The notes: generated by a model not told the origin, from the letters alone. Numbered from the stretch's first letter, positions 43,013 through 53,452 are shown. The stretch is DNA of 64,000 nt from Variovorax atrisoli 110B (GCF_000382045.1 NZ_KB907458.1:248001-312000), one strand, 5' to 3'. A program made the numbers and translations.

Positions 43013-43669
43013 TCAGCGCCGCGCGGGCGCCAGCAGCACCACCAGCGCCCCGGCTCCGCCTTCGGCCGGCTTGGCCTGCACGAAGGCGATCACCTCGTTC
43101 TTCTGGATCAGCCAGCGCTGCGTCTTGGTCTTGAGCACCGGCTGCTTGCCCGGCGAGCCCAGGCCCTTGCCGTGCACCACGCGCACGCAGCGCAGGCCCT
43201 GCTTGTATGCATTGCGGATGAAGCCGCCCAAGGTCTCGCGCGCCTCGTCGCTGCGCAGCCCGTGCAGGTCGACCTGCGCCTGGATGGCCCAGTCGCCCTT
43301 GCGCAGCCGCGCGGTCACGTCGGTGCCGATGCCCGGGCGGCGGAAGCTCATGGCGTCGTCCACGTCGAGCAGCGTGGTCACGTCGAACTCGTCGGAGAGC
43401 GATTCGCGCAGCACGCGCTGCTCGTCGAGCTGGTGCTGCACCGGGATGGGCGCGGGCGGCTCCGGCGCGAGCGGCACCACGGCCTTGCGGCGCAGCGGCT
43501 CGGTGGCGCCGATGGCACGGGTGAACAGGTCTTTCTCGGCCGCGCGCTTGCGCTCGGCCAGCGCCTTGGCCGCGGCCTCGGCGGCTTCGCGCTCGCGGGT
43601 CTCGGCGAGCACGCGCTGCACCTGCTTGAGATCGGCGAGGTTCTTGATCGAAGGGGCGCGTGCGGCCAT
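43013..43669 (-). CDS. Smr/MutS2-C-terminal domain protein
   Basis: 218-aa protein: residues 1-110 are charged and probably helical/disordered (REREAAEAAAKALAERKRAA), followed by a Smr domain with VDLHGLRSDEA and VVHGKGLGS, which are the nucleic-acid-processing motifs of the family (YdaL/SmrA type). Predicted nuclease acting on RNA or branched DNA. The start codon overlaps the radC stop by one base, in the order radC then Smr. Confidence 0.92.
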   Translation of the reverse strand: MAARAPSIKNLADLKQVQRVLAETREREAAEAAAKALAERKRAAEKDLFTRAIGATEPLRRKAVVPLAPEPPAPIPVQHQLDEQRVLRESLSDEFDVTTLLDVDDAMSFRRPGIGTDVTARLRKGDWAIQAQVDLHGLRSDEARETLGGFIRNAYKQGLRCVRVVHGKGLGSPGKQPVLKTKTQRWLIQKNEVIAFVQAKPAEGGAGALVVLLAPARR

Positions 43670-44346
43670 CAGAGCAATCCTTTCTCGGCCATCGAGAAGC
43701 TCTGCCCGGGGCTCACGATGATGTGGTCGAGCACGCGCACGTCCACCAGCGCCAGCGCGGCGCGCAGCGTCTGCGTGAGCGACTCGTCGGCGCGCGAGGG
43801 CTCGATGCTGCCGCTGGGGTGGTTGTGCGCCAGCACCACCGCTGCCGCATGGTGGTGGATGGCGCGCGTGACCACCTCGCGCGGGTAGACGCTGGTCTGC
43901 GTGAGCGTGCCGCGGAACATTTCCTCCAGCGCGAGCATGCGGTGCTGCACGTCGAGGAAGACCACCGCGAACACCTCATGGGGGCGCGGGCCGATGTGCA
44001 GCTGCAGGTACTGCTTGACCGCGTCGGGCGAATCGAAGACGGGGCGCTCGCGCAGCTTCTCGCCCATGGCGCGGCGCGCCAGCTCGAGCACCGCGATCAG
44101 TTCGGAGCGCTTGGCACTGCCGCCCAGCCCCTTGACCGACTTGAGGTCGTCGGCGCCGGTGTGCAGCAGCCCGGAGAGCCCGCCGAAGCGTTCGAGCAGC
44201 TGCTGCGCAAGCTGCAGCACGTTCTTGCCCGCCACGCCGGTGCGCAGCAGCAGGGCGAGCAGCTCGGCATCGGCCAGCGCGGCCGCGCCGCGCGCGATGA
44301 GCTTTTCGCGCGGACGTGCGTCCAGAGGGAGATCCTTGAAAGACAT
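43669..44346 (-). CDS. radC: DNA repair protein RadC-type (JAMM) protein
   Basis: 225-aa protein with an N-terminal helix-hairpin-helix region and a C-terminal JAB/MPN+ metal site: HNHPSGSIEPSRAD supplies His-x-His and the Asp. RadC proteins were named for DNA repair but their biochemical function is still unsettled. Divergent from fkpB across 105 bp. Confidence 0.93.
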   Translation of the reverse strand: MSFKDLPLDARPREKLIARGAAALADAELLALLLRTGVAGKNVLQLAQQLLERFGGLSGLLHTGADDLKSVKGLGGSAKRSELIAVLELARRAMGEKLRERPVFDSPDAVKQYLQLHIGPRPHEVFAVVFLDVQHRMLALEEMFRGTLTQTSVYPREVVTRAIHHHAAAVVLAHNHPSGSIEPSRADESLTQTLRAALALVDVRVLDHIIVSPGQSFSMAEKGLL

Positions 44347-44451
44347 GAAACCCCGGGGTGAAACCTTGGCGGAGCCGGGTGAAGCCCCGGTCCTTAAAAT
44401 GAGGCCAGTTTATCGGGACACATCCCTGTCTCCGCACACCTTCGCTGCACC

Positions 44452-44895
44452 ATGTCCCAAGTCGTGAATTCCGGCTCCTTTCTCACCCTGCACTACCGGC
44501 TGGCCGGTCCGGCGGGCGACATCATCAACACCTTCGCCGACAAGCCCGCCACGCTTTCGCTGGGCACCGGCGAGCTCTCGCCCGCCATGGAGCAGCGCCT
44601 GATGGGCCTGGAAGAGGGCACGCACGCCACCTTCGAGCTGCCCGCGGGCGAGGCCTTCGGCGAGCGCAATCCCGACATGCAGCAGTGGGTGGCCAGGAAG
44701 CTGCTCGCGCAGATGGGCGACCCCGACGAGCAATATGCCGTTGGCGACGTGGTGCAGTTCCCCACGCCCGACGGCACGGGCAGCTATGCCGGCGCGGTCA
44801 TCGAGTCGAACGACACCGCAGTGCGCTTCGACTTCAACCATCCGCTCGCAGGCCAGCCCGTGACCTTCGAAGTGAAGCTCATCGGCGTGCTATGA
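44452..44895 (+). CDS. fkpB: FKBP-type peptidyl-prolyl cis-trans isomerase (SlpA/FkpB)
   Basis: 147-aa PPIase of the SlpA subtype: LHYRLAGPAGDIINTF, the insert-in-flap region around GERNPDMQQWVARK and the C-terminal beta strands (HPLAGQPVTFEVKLIGV). It probably assists folding of new proteins. Overlaps ispH by 4 nt (ATGA). The fkpB-ispH pairing is widely conserved. Confidence 0.94.
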   Translation: MSQVVNSGSFLTLHYRLAGPAGDIINTFADKPATLSLGTGELSPAMEQRLMGLEEGTHATFELPAGEAFGERNPDMQQWVARKLLAQMGDPDEQYAVGDVVQFPTPDGTGSYAGAVIESNDTAVRFDFNHPLAGQPVTFEVKLIGVL

Positions 44896-45860
44896 ACCCC
44901 GGAATCTCCGAAGTCATCCTGGCCGAGCCGCGCGGTTTCTGCGCGGGCGTGGACCGCGCCATCGAGATCGTCGAGCGCGCCATCGCGAAGTTCGGCGCGC
45001 CGATCTACGTGCGCCACGAGATCGTGCACAACACCTACGTGGTGAACGAGCTCAAGGCCAAGGGCGCGATCTTCATCGAGGAACTCTCCGACGTGCCGCC
45101 CGGCGCCACTCTGGTGTTCAGCGCGCACGGCGTGAGCAAGGCCGTGGAGCAGGAGGCGCGAGACCGCGGCTTCTCGATCTTCGACGCGACCTGCCCGCTG
45201 GTGACCAAGGTGCACGTCGAGGTCGCCAAGCTCGCGAAGGAAGGCTACGAGTTCATCATGATCGGCCACAAGGGGCACCCCGAGGTCGAGGGCACGATGG
45301 GCCAGCTCTCCAGCGGCATCCACCTGGTGGAGGACGTGGAGGACGTGGCCAGGGTCGCCCCGGGGCAGACCGACAAGCTCGCCGTGGTCACGCAGACCAC
45401 GCTGAGCGTGGACGACGCCGCCGACATCGCCGCCGCGGTGCGCGCGCGTTTTCCCAAGGTGCGAGAGCCCAAGCAGCAGGACATCTGCTACGCCACGCAG
45501 AACCGCCAGGACGCGGTGAAGATCATGAGCCCGCAGGTCGACCTCGTGATCGTGGTCGGCAGCCCCACCAGCTCCAACAGCAATCGCCTGCGCGAACTGG
45601 CGCAGCGCCTGGGCACCGAGAGCTACATGGTCGATTCGGCCGCCGAACTCGAACCCGGTTGGTTCGAGGGCAAGGCGCGCGTCGGCATCACCGCTGGCGC
45701 CTCGGCACCCGAAGTGCTGGTGCGCGAGGTGATCGACCGCGTGCGTGCATTCGGCGCGGTGTCGGTGCGCAAGATGGACGGCATCGAGGAAACCATCAAG
45801 TTCCCGCTGCCCAAGGGCCTCAAGCTCGACGACATTCCTCCCCCTGGACACATCTCTTGA
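44892..45860 (+). CDS. ispH: 4-hydroxy-3-methylbut-2-enyl diphosphate reductase
   Basis: 322-aa Fe-S enzyme, last step of the MEP isoprenoid pathway. The three cluster cysteines are in PRGFCAGVDRAI, FDATCPLVTKVH and DICYATQNRQ. Start at 44892 overlaps fkpB (ATGA); its stop overlaps the next gene's TTG start. Essential in most bacteria using the MEP route. Confidence 0.97.
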   Translation: MNPGISEVILAEPRGFCAGVDRAIEIVERAIAKFGAPIYVRHEIVHNTYVVNELKAKGAIFIEELSDVPPGATLVFSAHGVSKAVEQEARDRGFSIFDATCPLVTKVHVEVAKLAKEGYEFIMIGHKGHPEVEGTMGQLSSGIHLVEDVEDVARVAPGQTDKLAVVTQTTLSVDDAADIAAAVRARFPKVREPKQQDICYATQNRQDAVKIMSPQVDLVIVVGSPTSSNSNRLRELAQRLGTESYMVDSAAELEPGWFEGKARVGITAGASAPEVLVREVIDRVRAFGAVSVRKMDGIEETIKFPLPKGLKLDDIPPPGHIS

Positions 45861-46822
45861 ACACCACGCAGACCGCCGGCTGGCGCTCCCAAATAGATAG
45901 CGCATCACAACGGCTGGCCGAGCGCGCCGGCCACTTCCTGCGCCAGACGCCGCTGTGGAAGCTGCCGGCTTCGGCCTTCGGCATCGACGCGAGCGGCGCG
46001 GAAATCTGGCTCAAGCTGGAGCACATGCAGGTCAGCGGCAGCTTCAAGGCGCGCGGCATGATGAACCGGCTCCTGGCCAACGACATTCCGCAAAGCGGGG
46101 TGATCGTCGCCTCGGGCGGCAATGCGGGCATCGCCACGGCGGCCGCGGCGCGCGCGCTGGGCGTGCCCTGCCAGGTCTTCCTGCCGGGCGTGTCGCCCGA
46201 AGCCAAGCGCGCGCGGCTGCGTGCGCTGGGCGCCGAAGTGGTCGTGGTCGGCGAGCTGTACCCCGATGCGCTGGCCGCCTGCCTGACGCGCCAGAAGGAA
46301 TCGGGCGCCTTGCTCACCCACGCCTACGACCAGCCCGAAGTGGTGGCCGGGGCCGGCACGCTGGGCCGCGAGATCGAGCAGCAGGGCGGCCTGCCCGACG
46401 CTGTGCTCGTGAGCGTGGGCGGCGGCGGCCTGATCGGCGGCCTGGCCGGCTGGTTCGAGAAGCGCTCCCGCGTGGTCGCGCTCGAGCCCGAGAAGGCGCC
46501 GACGCTGTTCCGCGCCCGCGAGGCCGGCGAGCCGGTCGACGTGGAGGTGGGCGGCATCGCCGCCGATTCCCTGGGCGCGCGCCGCATCGGCGCCATCGCC
46601 TGGGAGATCACCCGACAGCACGTGCAGGACGCGCTGCTGTTGTCCGACGAATCCATCCGCGCGGCCCAGCAGTGGCTCTGGAAGGAGCTGAAGCTGGCCG
46701 TGGAACCGGCCGCCGCGCTGCCGCTGGCGGCGCTGCAGACCGGTGCCTACAAGCCGCGCGCGGGCGAGAAGGTCTGCCTGATCGTCTGCGGGGCGAACGT
46801 CGATCCCGCGACGGTTGCCTGA
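45857..46822 (+). CDS. Threonine/serine dehydratase family PLP enzyme
   Basis: 321-aa fold-type II PLP enzyme. Lys in SGSFKARGMMNRLL binds PLP; SGGNAGIATAAAARALG contacts the substrate; SVGGGGLIGGLAGWF holds the phosphate. It is shorter than biosynthetic IlvA and lacks the ACT regulatory domain. The most likely start is TTG at 45857, overlapping the ispH stop (TTGA); no closer ATG gives a complete N-terminus. Confidence 0.87.
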   Translation: MNTTQTAGWRSQIDSASQRLAERAGHFLRQTPLWKLPASAFGIDASGAEIWLKLEHMQVSGSFKARGMMNRLLANDIPQSGVIVASGGNAGIATAAAARALGVPCQVFLPGVSPEAKRARLRALGAEVVVVGELYPDALAACLTRQKESGALLTHAYDQPEVVAGAGTLGREIEQQGGLPDAVLVSVGGGGLIGGLAGWFEKRSRVVALEPEKAPTLFRAREAGEPVDVEVGGIAADSLGARRIGAIAWEITRQHVQDALLLSDESIRAAQQWLWKELKLAVEPAAALPLAALQTGAYKPRAGEKVCLIVCGANVDPATVA

Positions 46823-46966
46823 CGGCTTCCTGCTTCACGCAGTTCATCTTCCAGGCTGGCAGAGCCTGTCGGCAGGCATGCCGAAGCCCGTGGCCCGCAA
46901 CCGCGGGCCGCAGGGCATCGCCAGCCTGCCGCCTTCGGCTCGCGCACGCCCACCTAAAATCCCTCC

Positions 46967-48298
<1,332 letters not shown>

Positions 48299-48304
48299 TC
48301 GCAG

Positions 48305-48327
48305 GGGGCTTCAAAAGCCCCGTTTTT
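48305..48327 (+). terminator. Rho-independent terminator of serS
   Basis: GGGGCTT (48305-48311), loop CAA, AAGCCCC (48315-48321), then G and TTTTT. It starts 6 nt after the serS stop codon. Confidence 0.93.
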
Positions 48328-48357
48328 GTCTGCTAGAATCGCAGGCTCGACAGCACC

Positions 48358-48447
48358 GGAGAGGTGGCAGAGTGGTCGAATGTACCTGACTCGAAATCAG
48401 GCGTACTAGCGATAGTACCGAGGGTTCGAATCCCTCCCTCTCCTCCA
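48358..48447 (+). tRNA. tRNA-Ser (anticodon CGA)
   Basis: 90-nt class II tRNA: acceptor GGAGAGG / CCTCTCC, anticodon stem CCTGA/TCAGG with loop CTCGAAA (anticodon CGA), long variable arm, T-loop TTCGAAT, encoded CCA at 48445-48447. The base before CCA appears to be T where the discriminator is usually G for serine tRNAs; this may be real. It reads UCG codons. Confidence 0.95.
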
Positions 48448-48454
48448 AAAAATG

Positions 48455-48497
48455 ACGGCCTGATCCATGTAAAACGTGGATCAGGCCGTTTTCTTTT
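48455..48497 (+). terminator. Rho-independent terminator of tRNA-Ser
   Basis: 15-bp stem ACGGCCTGATCCATG (48455-48469), loop TAAAA, CGTGGATCAGGCCGT (48475-48489) with one G-T wobble, followed by a T-rich run TTTTCTTTT. Confidence 0.93.
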
Positions 48498-48544
48498 GCC
48501 CCGATGGGCTGCAAGACTCTTCGTATCCCGGAAAAGGATTTGCC

Positions 48545-48859
48545 ATGAAGCTCCATCCCAAACTGATTCCTTGCGCCGCTTCGATGTTGGCGATCCTGTC
48601 GATCGCCGCGTGCTCGACAGTGCAGCCGCAGGCAACGGCGGATGCCGTCACGGCACCCGCCGCGTGCCGCCCGGACGCCGCAGCCGCACTGACCGGCAAG
48701 GCCCGCATGAGCGATGCCGAGGCGCGGCAGGCGACGGGCGCATCCATCGTGCGCCAGATCCAGCCCGGCCAGCCGGTGACGATGGACTACCGCCGCGAGC
48801 GCGTGACGATCGAGACGGATGCGGCCAGCGGCAAGATCGTCCGCGCCTTCTGCGGATAG
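48545..48859 (+). CDS. Peptidase inhibitor I78-family lipoprotein
   Basis: 104-aa lipoprotein: signal with Cys at residue 23 (LAILSIAAC). The rest has the I78 pattern CRPDAAAALTGKAR, ASIVRQIQPGQPVTMDYRRE and a final AFCG; the I78 fold blocks serine peptidases. A predicted periplasmic or outer-membrane protein. Follows the tRNA terminator and converges with the AWCS-repeat gene, 16 bp between stops. Confidence 0.85.
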   Translation: MKLHPKLIPCAASMLAILSIAACSTVQPQATADAVTAPAACRPDAAAALTGKARMSDAEARQATGASIVRQIQPGQPVTMDYRRERVTIETDAASGKIVRAFCG

Positions 48860-48875
48860 GCCGGGCTTTCTCCGA

Positions 48876-49742
48876 TCAGCCGTTCGCCGCGGTACCCGCT
48901 GCGGCCTGAGCCGAAGGACGTGCGGTGAGGGCGGTGGCGACAGCACCTTCCTTGTCGAGCGAACACCACGCGGCCTGAGCCTGGGGCTTGCCTGCTTCGA
49001 GCGAGCACCAGGCCGCCGAAGCCTTATCCGCTTCCAGCGAGCACCAGGCAGCGGCTGCCGAGCCCTTGCCGGCCTCCGCCGAGCACCAGGCCGCCGAGCC
49101 CTGGCCAGCCTCGGCCGAACACCATGCGGCCGACGCCTTGCCCGCTTCCAGCGAGCACCAGGCCGGCGAGCCCTTGGCTGCTTCTGCCGAGCACCATGCT
49201 GCGGAACTCTTGGCAGTCTCTGCTGAACACCATGCGGCGGAGCCCTTCGCAGCTTCGGCGGAGCACCAGGCTGCCGAGCCCGTACCGGCCTCGGCCGAGC
49301 ACCACGCAGCCGAGTCCTTCGCCGCCCCATGCCGCAGCGCGGGCGTCGGCTCGCCGAACTCCTCGGCGAGCAGGCGCTGCATCTGCTGGAAGGCCGCCTC
49401 CAGCGCCTTCGCGTCGTCTTCGCCGCGCAGGCCGAGGTAGGGGAAGTGGTGCAGGAAGTATCCGAAAGTGGCTTCGCAATCGGCGGCGTACTTGCGCGTG
49501 TCGAGGATGTGCATGTGCCAGAAGCGGTCGACGTCCTGCTCGGGCGCGAGCGTCAGTTCGGGGTGCTTCGCATGCAGGATGAGGTAACGCTTGTAGGCCA
49601 CTTCCATCTGGTCCGCGTAGCCTGCCGACCAGCCGTAGCCATCTTCCTTGCGCGTGGCCTTGAACTTGATCGGCGTCAGGTCGAGCGCGTGGATCGCCGC
49701 GATCGTCTGTTCCAGCGACTTGCTCTGGATTGAATCGGTCAT
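48876..49742 (-). CDS. DUF1399-like protein with ten tandem AWCS repeats
   Basis: 288-aa protein with an N-terminal domain similar to the glycine-rich-domain (GRDP/DUF1399) family: DVDRFWHMHILDTRKYAADC (70-89) and FGYFLHHFPYLGL (93-105) give the family's W-H-x-H and C. Residues 144-262 consist of ten units of about 12 residues carrying AWCS plus A/L, E, A/T/D and K/G, with Trp at 147, 159, 171, 183, 195, 207, 219, 233, 245 and 259. The end (AVATALTARPSAQ) is low complexity. No signal peptide. Function unknown; each repeat puts Trp next to Cys and next to acidic residues, a metal-binding or modified-peptide layout. No RiPP-type enzyme adjoins it. Confidence 0.85.
   Translation of the reverse strand: MTDSIQSKSLEQTIAAIHALDLTPIKFKATRKEDGYGWSAGYADQMEVAYKRYLILHAKHPELTLAPEQDVDRFWHMHILDTRKYAADCEATFGYFLHHFPYLGLRGEDDAKALEAAFQQMQRLLAEEFGEPTPALRHGAAKDSAAWCSAEAGTGSAAWCSAEAAKGSAAWCSAETAKSSAAWCSAEAAKGSPAWCSLEAGKASAAWCSAEAGQGSAAWCSAEAGKGSAAAAWCSLEADKASAAWCSLEAGKPQAQAAWCSLDKEGAVATALTARPSAQAAAGTAANG
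48957..49313 (-). repeat. 36-bp tandem coding repeats (AWCS array)
   Basis: Ten near-identical units, eight of them 36 bp apart and two 42 bp apart (W-to-W spacing 12 or 14 residues). The units differ mainly at the residue after Ser and at the two residues before the next Ser. The antisense frame is also open but the sense domain at the N-terminus shows which is coding. A region prone to copy-number change. Confidence 0.9.
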
Positions 49743-49814
49743 GAATGCTCCTGTGAAGTTTCGGGGAAGCCCGAGCGAACGTGCCCGGTAACGATTGCAG
49801 CGAAGGGCCGGCTC

Positions 49815-52800
49815 TCAGGCCAGCGCCGACGGAGCAAATTGGGTGCGCAGGTGACGCGCCATGAAATCGCGTGCCTCGTCGGCGGACACCGGCTTGCACA
49901 GCCAGTAGCCCTGGGCTTCGTCGCATCCGCGGCTGTGCAGGTAGTTGAACTGCACGTCGGTCTCCACGCCCTCGGCCACCACCTTCATGCGCAGCCCGTG
50001 GGCGAGCGTGATGATCGCGTCGATGAGCGCGCGGGCGTCGGTGTCCTGCGAGAGGTCGTTGATGAAGGAGCGGTCGATCTTGACCGTCGAGAGCGGAAAG
50101 TGCTTGAGGTACGACAGCGACGAATACCCCGTCCCGAAGTCGTCGATGGCCAGGCCCACGCCCATGTCCCGGATCGTGCGCAGCAGCTTCGCCGCGTGCT
50201 CGGGATTGGCCATCATCGCGCTCTCGGTGATCTCCAGCTCCAGCAGCGACGGATCGAGGCCCGACGATTCGAGGATGGCCGCCACGTCGGCCACCAGCGT
50301 GCGGCTGCCGAACTGCCGCGGCGAGAGGTTGACGCTGATCATCACCGGCGGCAGGCCCTGCTTCTGCCAGGCCAGCGCGTCGGCGCATGCCTGCTCCAGC
50401 GCCCACTTGCCCATGGACACGATCAGGCCGAGCTCCTCGGCGATGGGGATGAACTGGGCCGGCGGGATCGGTCCCAGGACCGGATGGCGCCAGCGCATCA
50501 GCGCCTCCACGCCGACGATGCGCCGCGTCTGCATGTTCAACTTCGGCTGGTAGTGCATCTCCAGCTCGCCGCGCTCCAGGGCGTGGCGCAGCGCGCTTTC
50601 CAGCATGAGCTGCTCGGTGCTCTGCGCATTCATCTTCGCCGCGTAGAAGCGGTAGGTGTTGCGGCCCTTTTCCTTGGCGTGATACATCGCGGTGTCGGCG
50701 TTCTTCAGCAGCGTCTCGGCGTCGGCGCCGTTCTCGGGGTGGATGCTCACGCCCACGCTGGCGCTGACGTGCAGCTCGCGTCCGTCGAGCACGAAGGGCT
50801 CGGCGCAGCAGTCGAGCACCTTCTCGGCGAGCACCGCGGCATCGCCGGAGCTGTCGAGGTTCTCCTGCAGCAGCACGAACTCGTCGCCGCCGAAGCGCGC
50901 GACCACGTCGGTGTTGCCCAGCAGGGTGGTGAGGCGCTCGGCGCAGGTCTTGATCATCTCGTCGCCCACGCCGTGGCCCAGCGTGTCGTTGATCTGCTTG
51001 AAGCGGTCCAGGTCCACGAACAGCACGGCGAACTGCTTCTGCTGGCGGGCGCTGCGCCGGATGGCGCGGGCGAGCTCCTGCTGCAGCGCCGCCCGGTTGA
51101 GCAACCCCGTCAGCTCGTCGTGGCTGGCCATGAAGCGCAGGGTCTTCTCCGCCTGCTTGCGCTGGCGGTACTGCGTGATCTGCAGCGCGATGACGCGCAG
51201 CGACTCCAGCGTCTCCGCGTCGGCCGCGTAGGGGTTGGCGCCGAAAAGCTCCAGCGCCGTGGTCGCCTCGGGCGCGACCATCGGCACGACCAGGCCGGTG
51301 GTCAGTCCAGCCTCGCGGGCCATCGCGTCGCGCGCGAAATGGCTCGGCGATGACTGGGTGTCGATGCGCACGACGCTGCCGATTCCCCAGGCGCGGCCGA
51401 GCGAGCCTTCGCCGGAGCGGTAGGTGAGCGAGCTGCTGGCCTCGACGAAGCGGCGCACCGCCGCGTCGTTGTCGGCATGCCAGGCCACGGTGCAGTGGGC
51501 CAGGCCGTCCTCGCCCACGCTCCAGAGCGCGCCGCAGTCCCAGCGCAGGTCGGTGCATATCGCCTCCAGCGCCAGCGCGATCACCGTCTCGGTCCTGCCG
51601 TCGCCGGCCAGCAGCCGCGCGATCTTGTATTCGAGCTTCTGGCGCAGCGCGTCCTTGCGCGGCCGCGTGGCGTCGCGCACCGTGCCGCGCACCAGCCTCC
51701 TGCCCGCGTCCTCGCCCGACTGCGCGATGACGTGGAGCCAGCGCTCGGTGCCGTCGGGCAGGCACAGGCGGTGCTCGAACTCGCTGCGCTCCGTGGACTG
51801 GGAGGCCAGTGCGATCTGCCGCTCCACCGTGCCGCGTTCCATGTTCGGCACGCGCGAGAGCAGGGCGTGCAGGTCCGGCGGCAGCGGATCGTCGCCGAAG
51901 CCCAGGATGCGCCGCGCCTCCTCGGAGCACTGCAGCGTGCCGGTCTCCGGGTCGAGGGTCCAGCTGCCCAGGCTGGCCAGGTGCTGGGCGTCCTCCAGCT
52001 GGCGTTCGCTGGCGCGAAGGTGGCTGGTCATCTCCTCGGCCAGGACCTGGGCCCGGCTGGTGGTCGTGGCCAGCGACAGGACGATGCCGCCGAGCAGCGC
52101 ACTGGTGGCCAGGCCGCCGAGCACCACGAGCCAGGGAATGGCCCTGTCCAGCGGACCGAGCACCTGACTCTCGTCCTGCCTCACCTCCACCAGCCAGGAA
52201 TGGCCTCCCAGCTCGAAGCCGAGCGTGCGCTGCAGGCTGCCTGCAGGTTCCGGAGCCGGCTTGCCGGGCGTGGAGCTGTCGAACAGCAGTTCGCGATCGC
52301 CGAACGCGACCGGCGCCACGAAGCGGGTCTCGATGCGCGTGCCGATCGGCCCCTTGCCCGGTCCGGCGTCGGCCAGCCGCAGCTGGAGCGTCTTCGCCGC
52401 CTCGATGCTGATCACGTCGCGCAGCATGCCGGTGATGCTGAAGCCCGCGCCCACCGAACCCATGTAGGCCCGGCGCCGCTGCTCCAGGGTATCGATGGGC
52501 ATCTTCGGGCGGTACACCGGCAGCCGCATCGCCAGCCCGACTTCGGATTCGCGGCCCGCGATCCGGATCTTGCGTCCGGAGGTGACCAGCCCGCCGGTGT
52601 CGCGCCCCTGCTCGAGCGCATCGCCGCGGTCGGGCATCGCGCCCAGGTCATTGCCCAGGAGCTTCTCGTTGCCGGCCAGCGGCTCGATGAAGGCCAGCGG
52701 GTAGTAGACCTCGCGCTCGCCGGGCGGCTTGATGGAGAAGCCGGAGGCGACGGCGGCGTCGAGGTCGGCATCGCCGCGCGCCTGCTCCTCGAAGCGCTGC

Positions 52801-53135
52801 CTGTCGGCCTGCATCACGCGCGGCGCGTAGTTGACAGCCTGGAAGCCTGGATAGGCGCTCGGCAGGTTCAGCCCCGCGACGTAGTCGCGGAAATCGCTGC
52901 GCGTCACCGCGTCCGAGGTGTTGAACCGCGCGCGCAGCCCGATCAGCACGGCGATGTAGTCGTCGAAGCGGCCCTCGACCTTGCGCGCCAGGTCGAGGGC
53001 GGTGGCGTCGAAGCGCGCTCGTGCGCTGCGCCCGATCTCCTGATGGGCATAGATTCCGAGGGCGATCGACAGCGCCGTGCCGAGGATCAGGATCGCAACC
53101 GGCAGGCGAATCCTGGCCCAGATGGACAAAGACAT
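49815..53135 (-). CDS. Sensor diguanylate cyclase/phosphodiesterase (CHASE-PAS-GAF-GGDEF-EAL)
   Basis: 1106-aa signalling protein that probably makes and/or breaks cyclic di-GMP. TM helix at residues about 8-28, periplasmic CHASE-type domain (LRARFNTSDAVTRSDFRDYV), a second TM about 335-355, PAS (about 390-500), GAF (about 515-680), GGDEF with VVARFGGDEFVLLQ (active-type motif) and EAL with GVEALMRWRHP, DDFGTGYSSLSYL and VVAEGVET. Both enzymatic motifs look intact. Start at 53135 (MSLSIWARIRL); a longer start at 53225 is possible. Next to the flagellar region, so motility control is plausible. Confidence 0.92.
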   Translation of the reverse strand: MSLSIWARIRLPVAILILGTALSIALGIYAHQEIGRSARARFDATALDLARKVEGRFDDYIAVLIGLRARFNTSDAVTRSDFRDYVAGLNLPSAYPGFQAVNYAPRVMQADRQRFEEQARGDADLDAAVASGFSIKPPGEREVYYPLAFIEPLAGNEKLLGNDLGAMPDRGDALEQGRDTGGLVTSGRKIRIAGRESEVGLAMRLPVYRPKMPIDTLEQRRRAYMGSVGAGFSITGMLRDVISIEAAKTLQLRLADAGPGKGPIGTRIETRFVAPVAFGDRELLFDSSTPGKPAPEPAGSLQRTLGFELGGHSWLVEVRQDESQVLGPLDRAIPWLVVLGGLATSALLGGIVLSLATTTSRAQVLAEEMTSHLRASERQLEDAQHLASLGSWTLDPETGTLQCSEEARRILGFGDDPLPPDLHALLSRVPNMERGTVERQIALASQSTERSEFEHRLCLPDGTERWLHVIAQSGEDAGRRLVRGTVRDATRPRKDALRQKLEYKIARLLAGDGRTETVIALALEAICTDLRWDCGALWSVGEDGLAHCTVAWHADNDAAVRRFVEASSSLTYRSGEGSLGRAWGIGSVVRIDTQSSPSHFARDAMAREAGLTTGLVVPMVAPEATTALELFGANPYAADAETLESLRVIALQITQYRQRKQAEKTLRFMASHDELTGLLNRAALQQELARAIRRSARQQKQFAVLFVDLDRFKQINDTLGHGVGDEMIKTCAERLTTLLGNTDVVARFGGDEFVLLQENLDSSGDAAVLAEKVLDCCAEPFVLDGRELHVSASVGVSIHPENGADAETLLKNADTAMYHAKEKGRNTYRFYAAKMNAQSTEQLMLESALRHALERGELEMHYQPKLNMQTRRIVGVEALMRWRHPVLGPIPPAQFIPIAEELGLIVSMGKWALEQACADALAWQKQGLPPVMISVNLSPRQFGSRTLVADVAAILESSGLDPSLLELEITESAMMANPEHAAKLLRTIRDMGVGLAIDDFGTGYSSLSYLKHFPLSTVKIDRSFINDLSQDTDARALIDAIITLAHGLRMKVVAEGVETDVQFNYLHSRGCDEAQGYWLCKPVSADEARDFMARHLRTQFAPSALA

Positions 53136-53452
53136 GGTTCGATCCTGTCGCTGTGCAAGCCGGGTGGCTTCGTGTGCGCCACAGTGTGGCACGGCGGCAA
53201 GCCCCTTGTTTGCATTTGGGAACAATTCGCTCGTATTTCTGTAATGTTGGGGAACGAGGGCCTAAGTATTTAATTCTTAAGAACTAATTTTCGTCGGCAC
53301 CGCGGGATTCGATCCAGATCAAAAAGGTTGGGCGAGCGATTTTCTCGACCTCTGGCCGCCTGCCTGGGATGTCGCCACGAGGCTTCCGTTCGGCCCTTCC
53401 GACCTTTCCGGCCTTTGCGGCCGTTCCTGCATCAGCGAGCCGATGCCGGGCT
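53136..53452. other. 317-bp gap between the GGDEF/EAL and PPTase genes
   Basis: Includes an AT-rich patch (about 53258-53293) with the perfect palindrome TTCTTAAGAA (53274-53283), probably part of the promoter of the GGDEF/EAL gene. The stretch 53380-53440 is a low-complexity C/T/G-rich region. No coding region is credible. Confidence 0.5.

Noticed and set aside
48957..49313. CRISPR array
   Set aside because: The repeats are contiguous, carry no spacers, and form an uninterrupted coding frame.
48988..49440. 150-aa plus-strand frame with SSEHQAA repeats
   Set aside because: It is the antisense of the AWCS array. The minus frame has a recognised N-terminal domain and a normal start.
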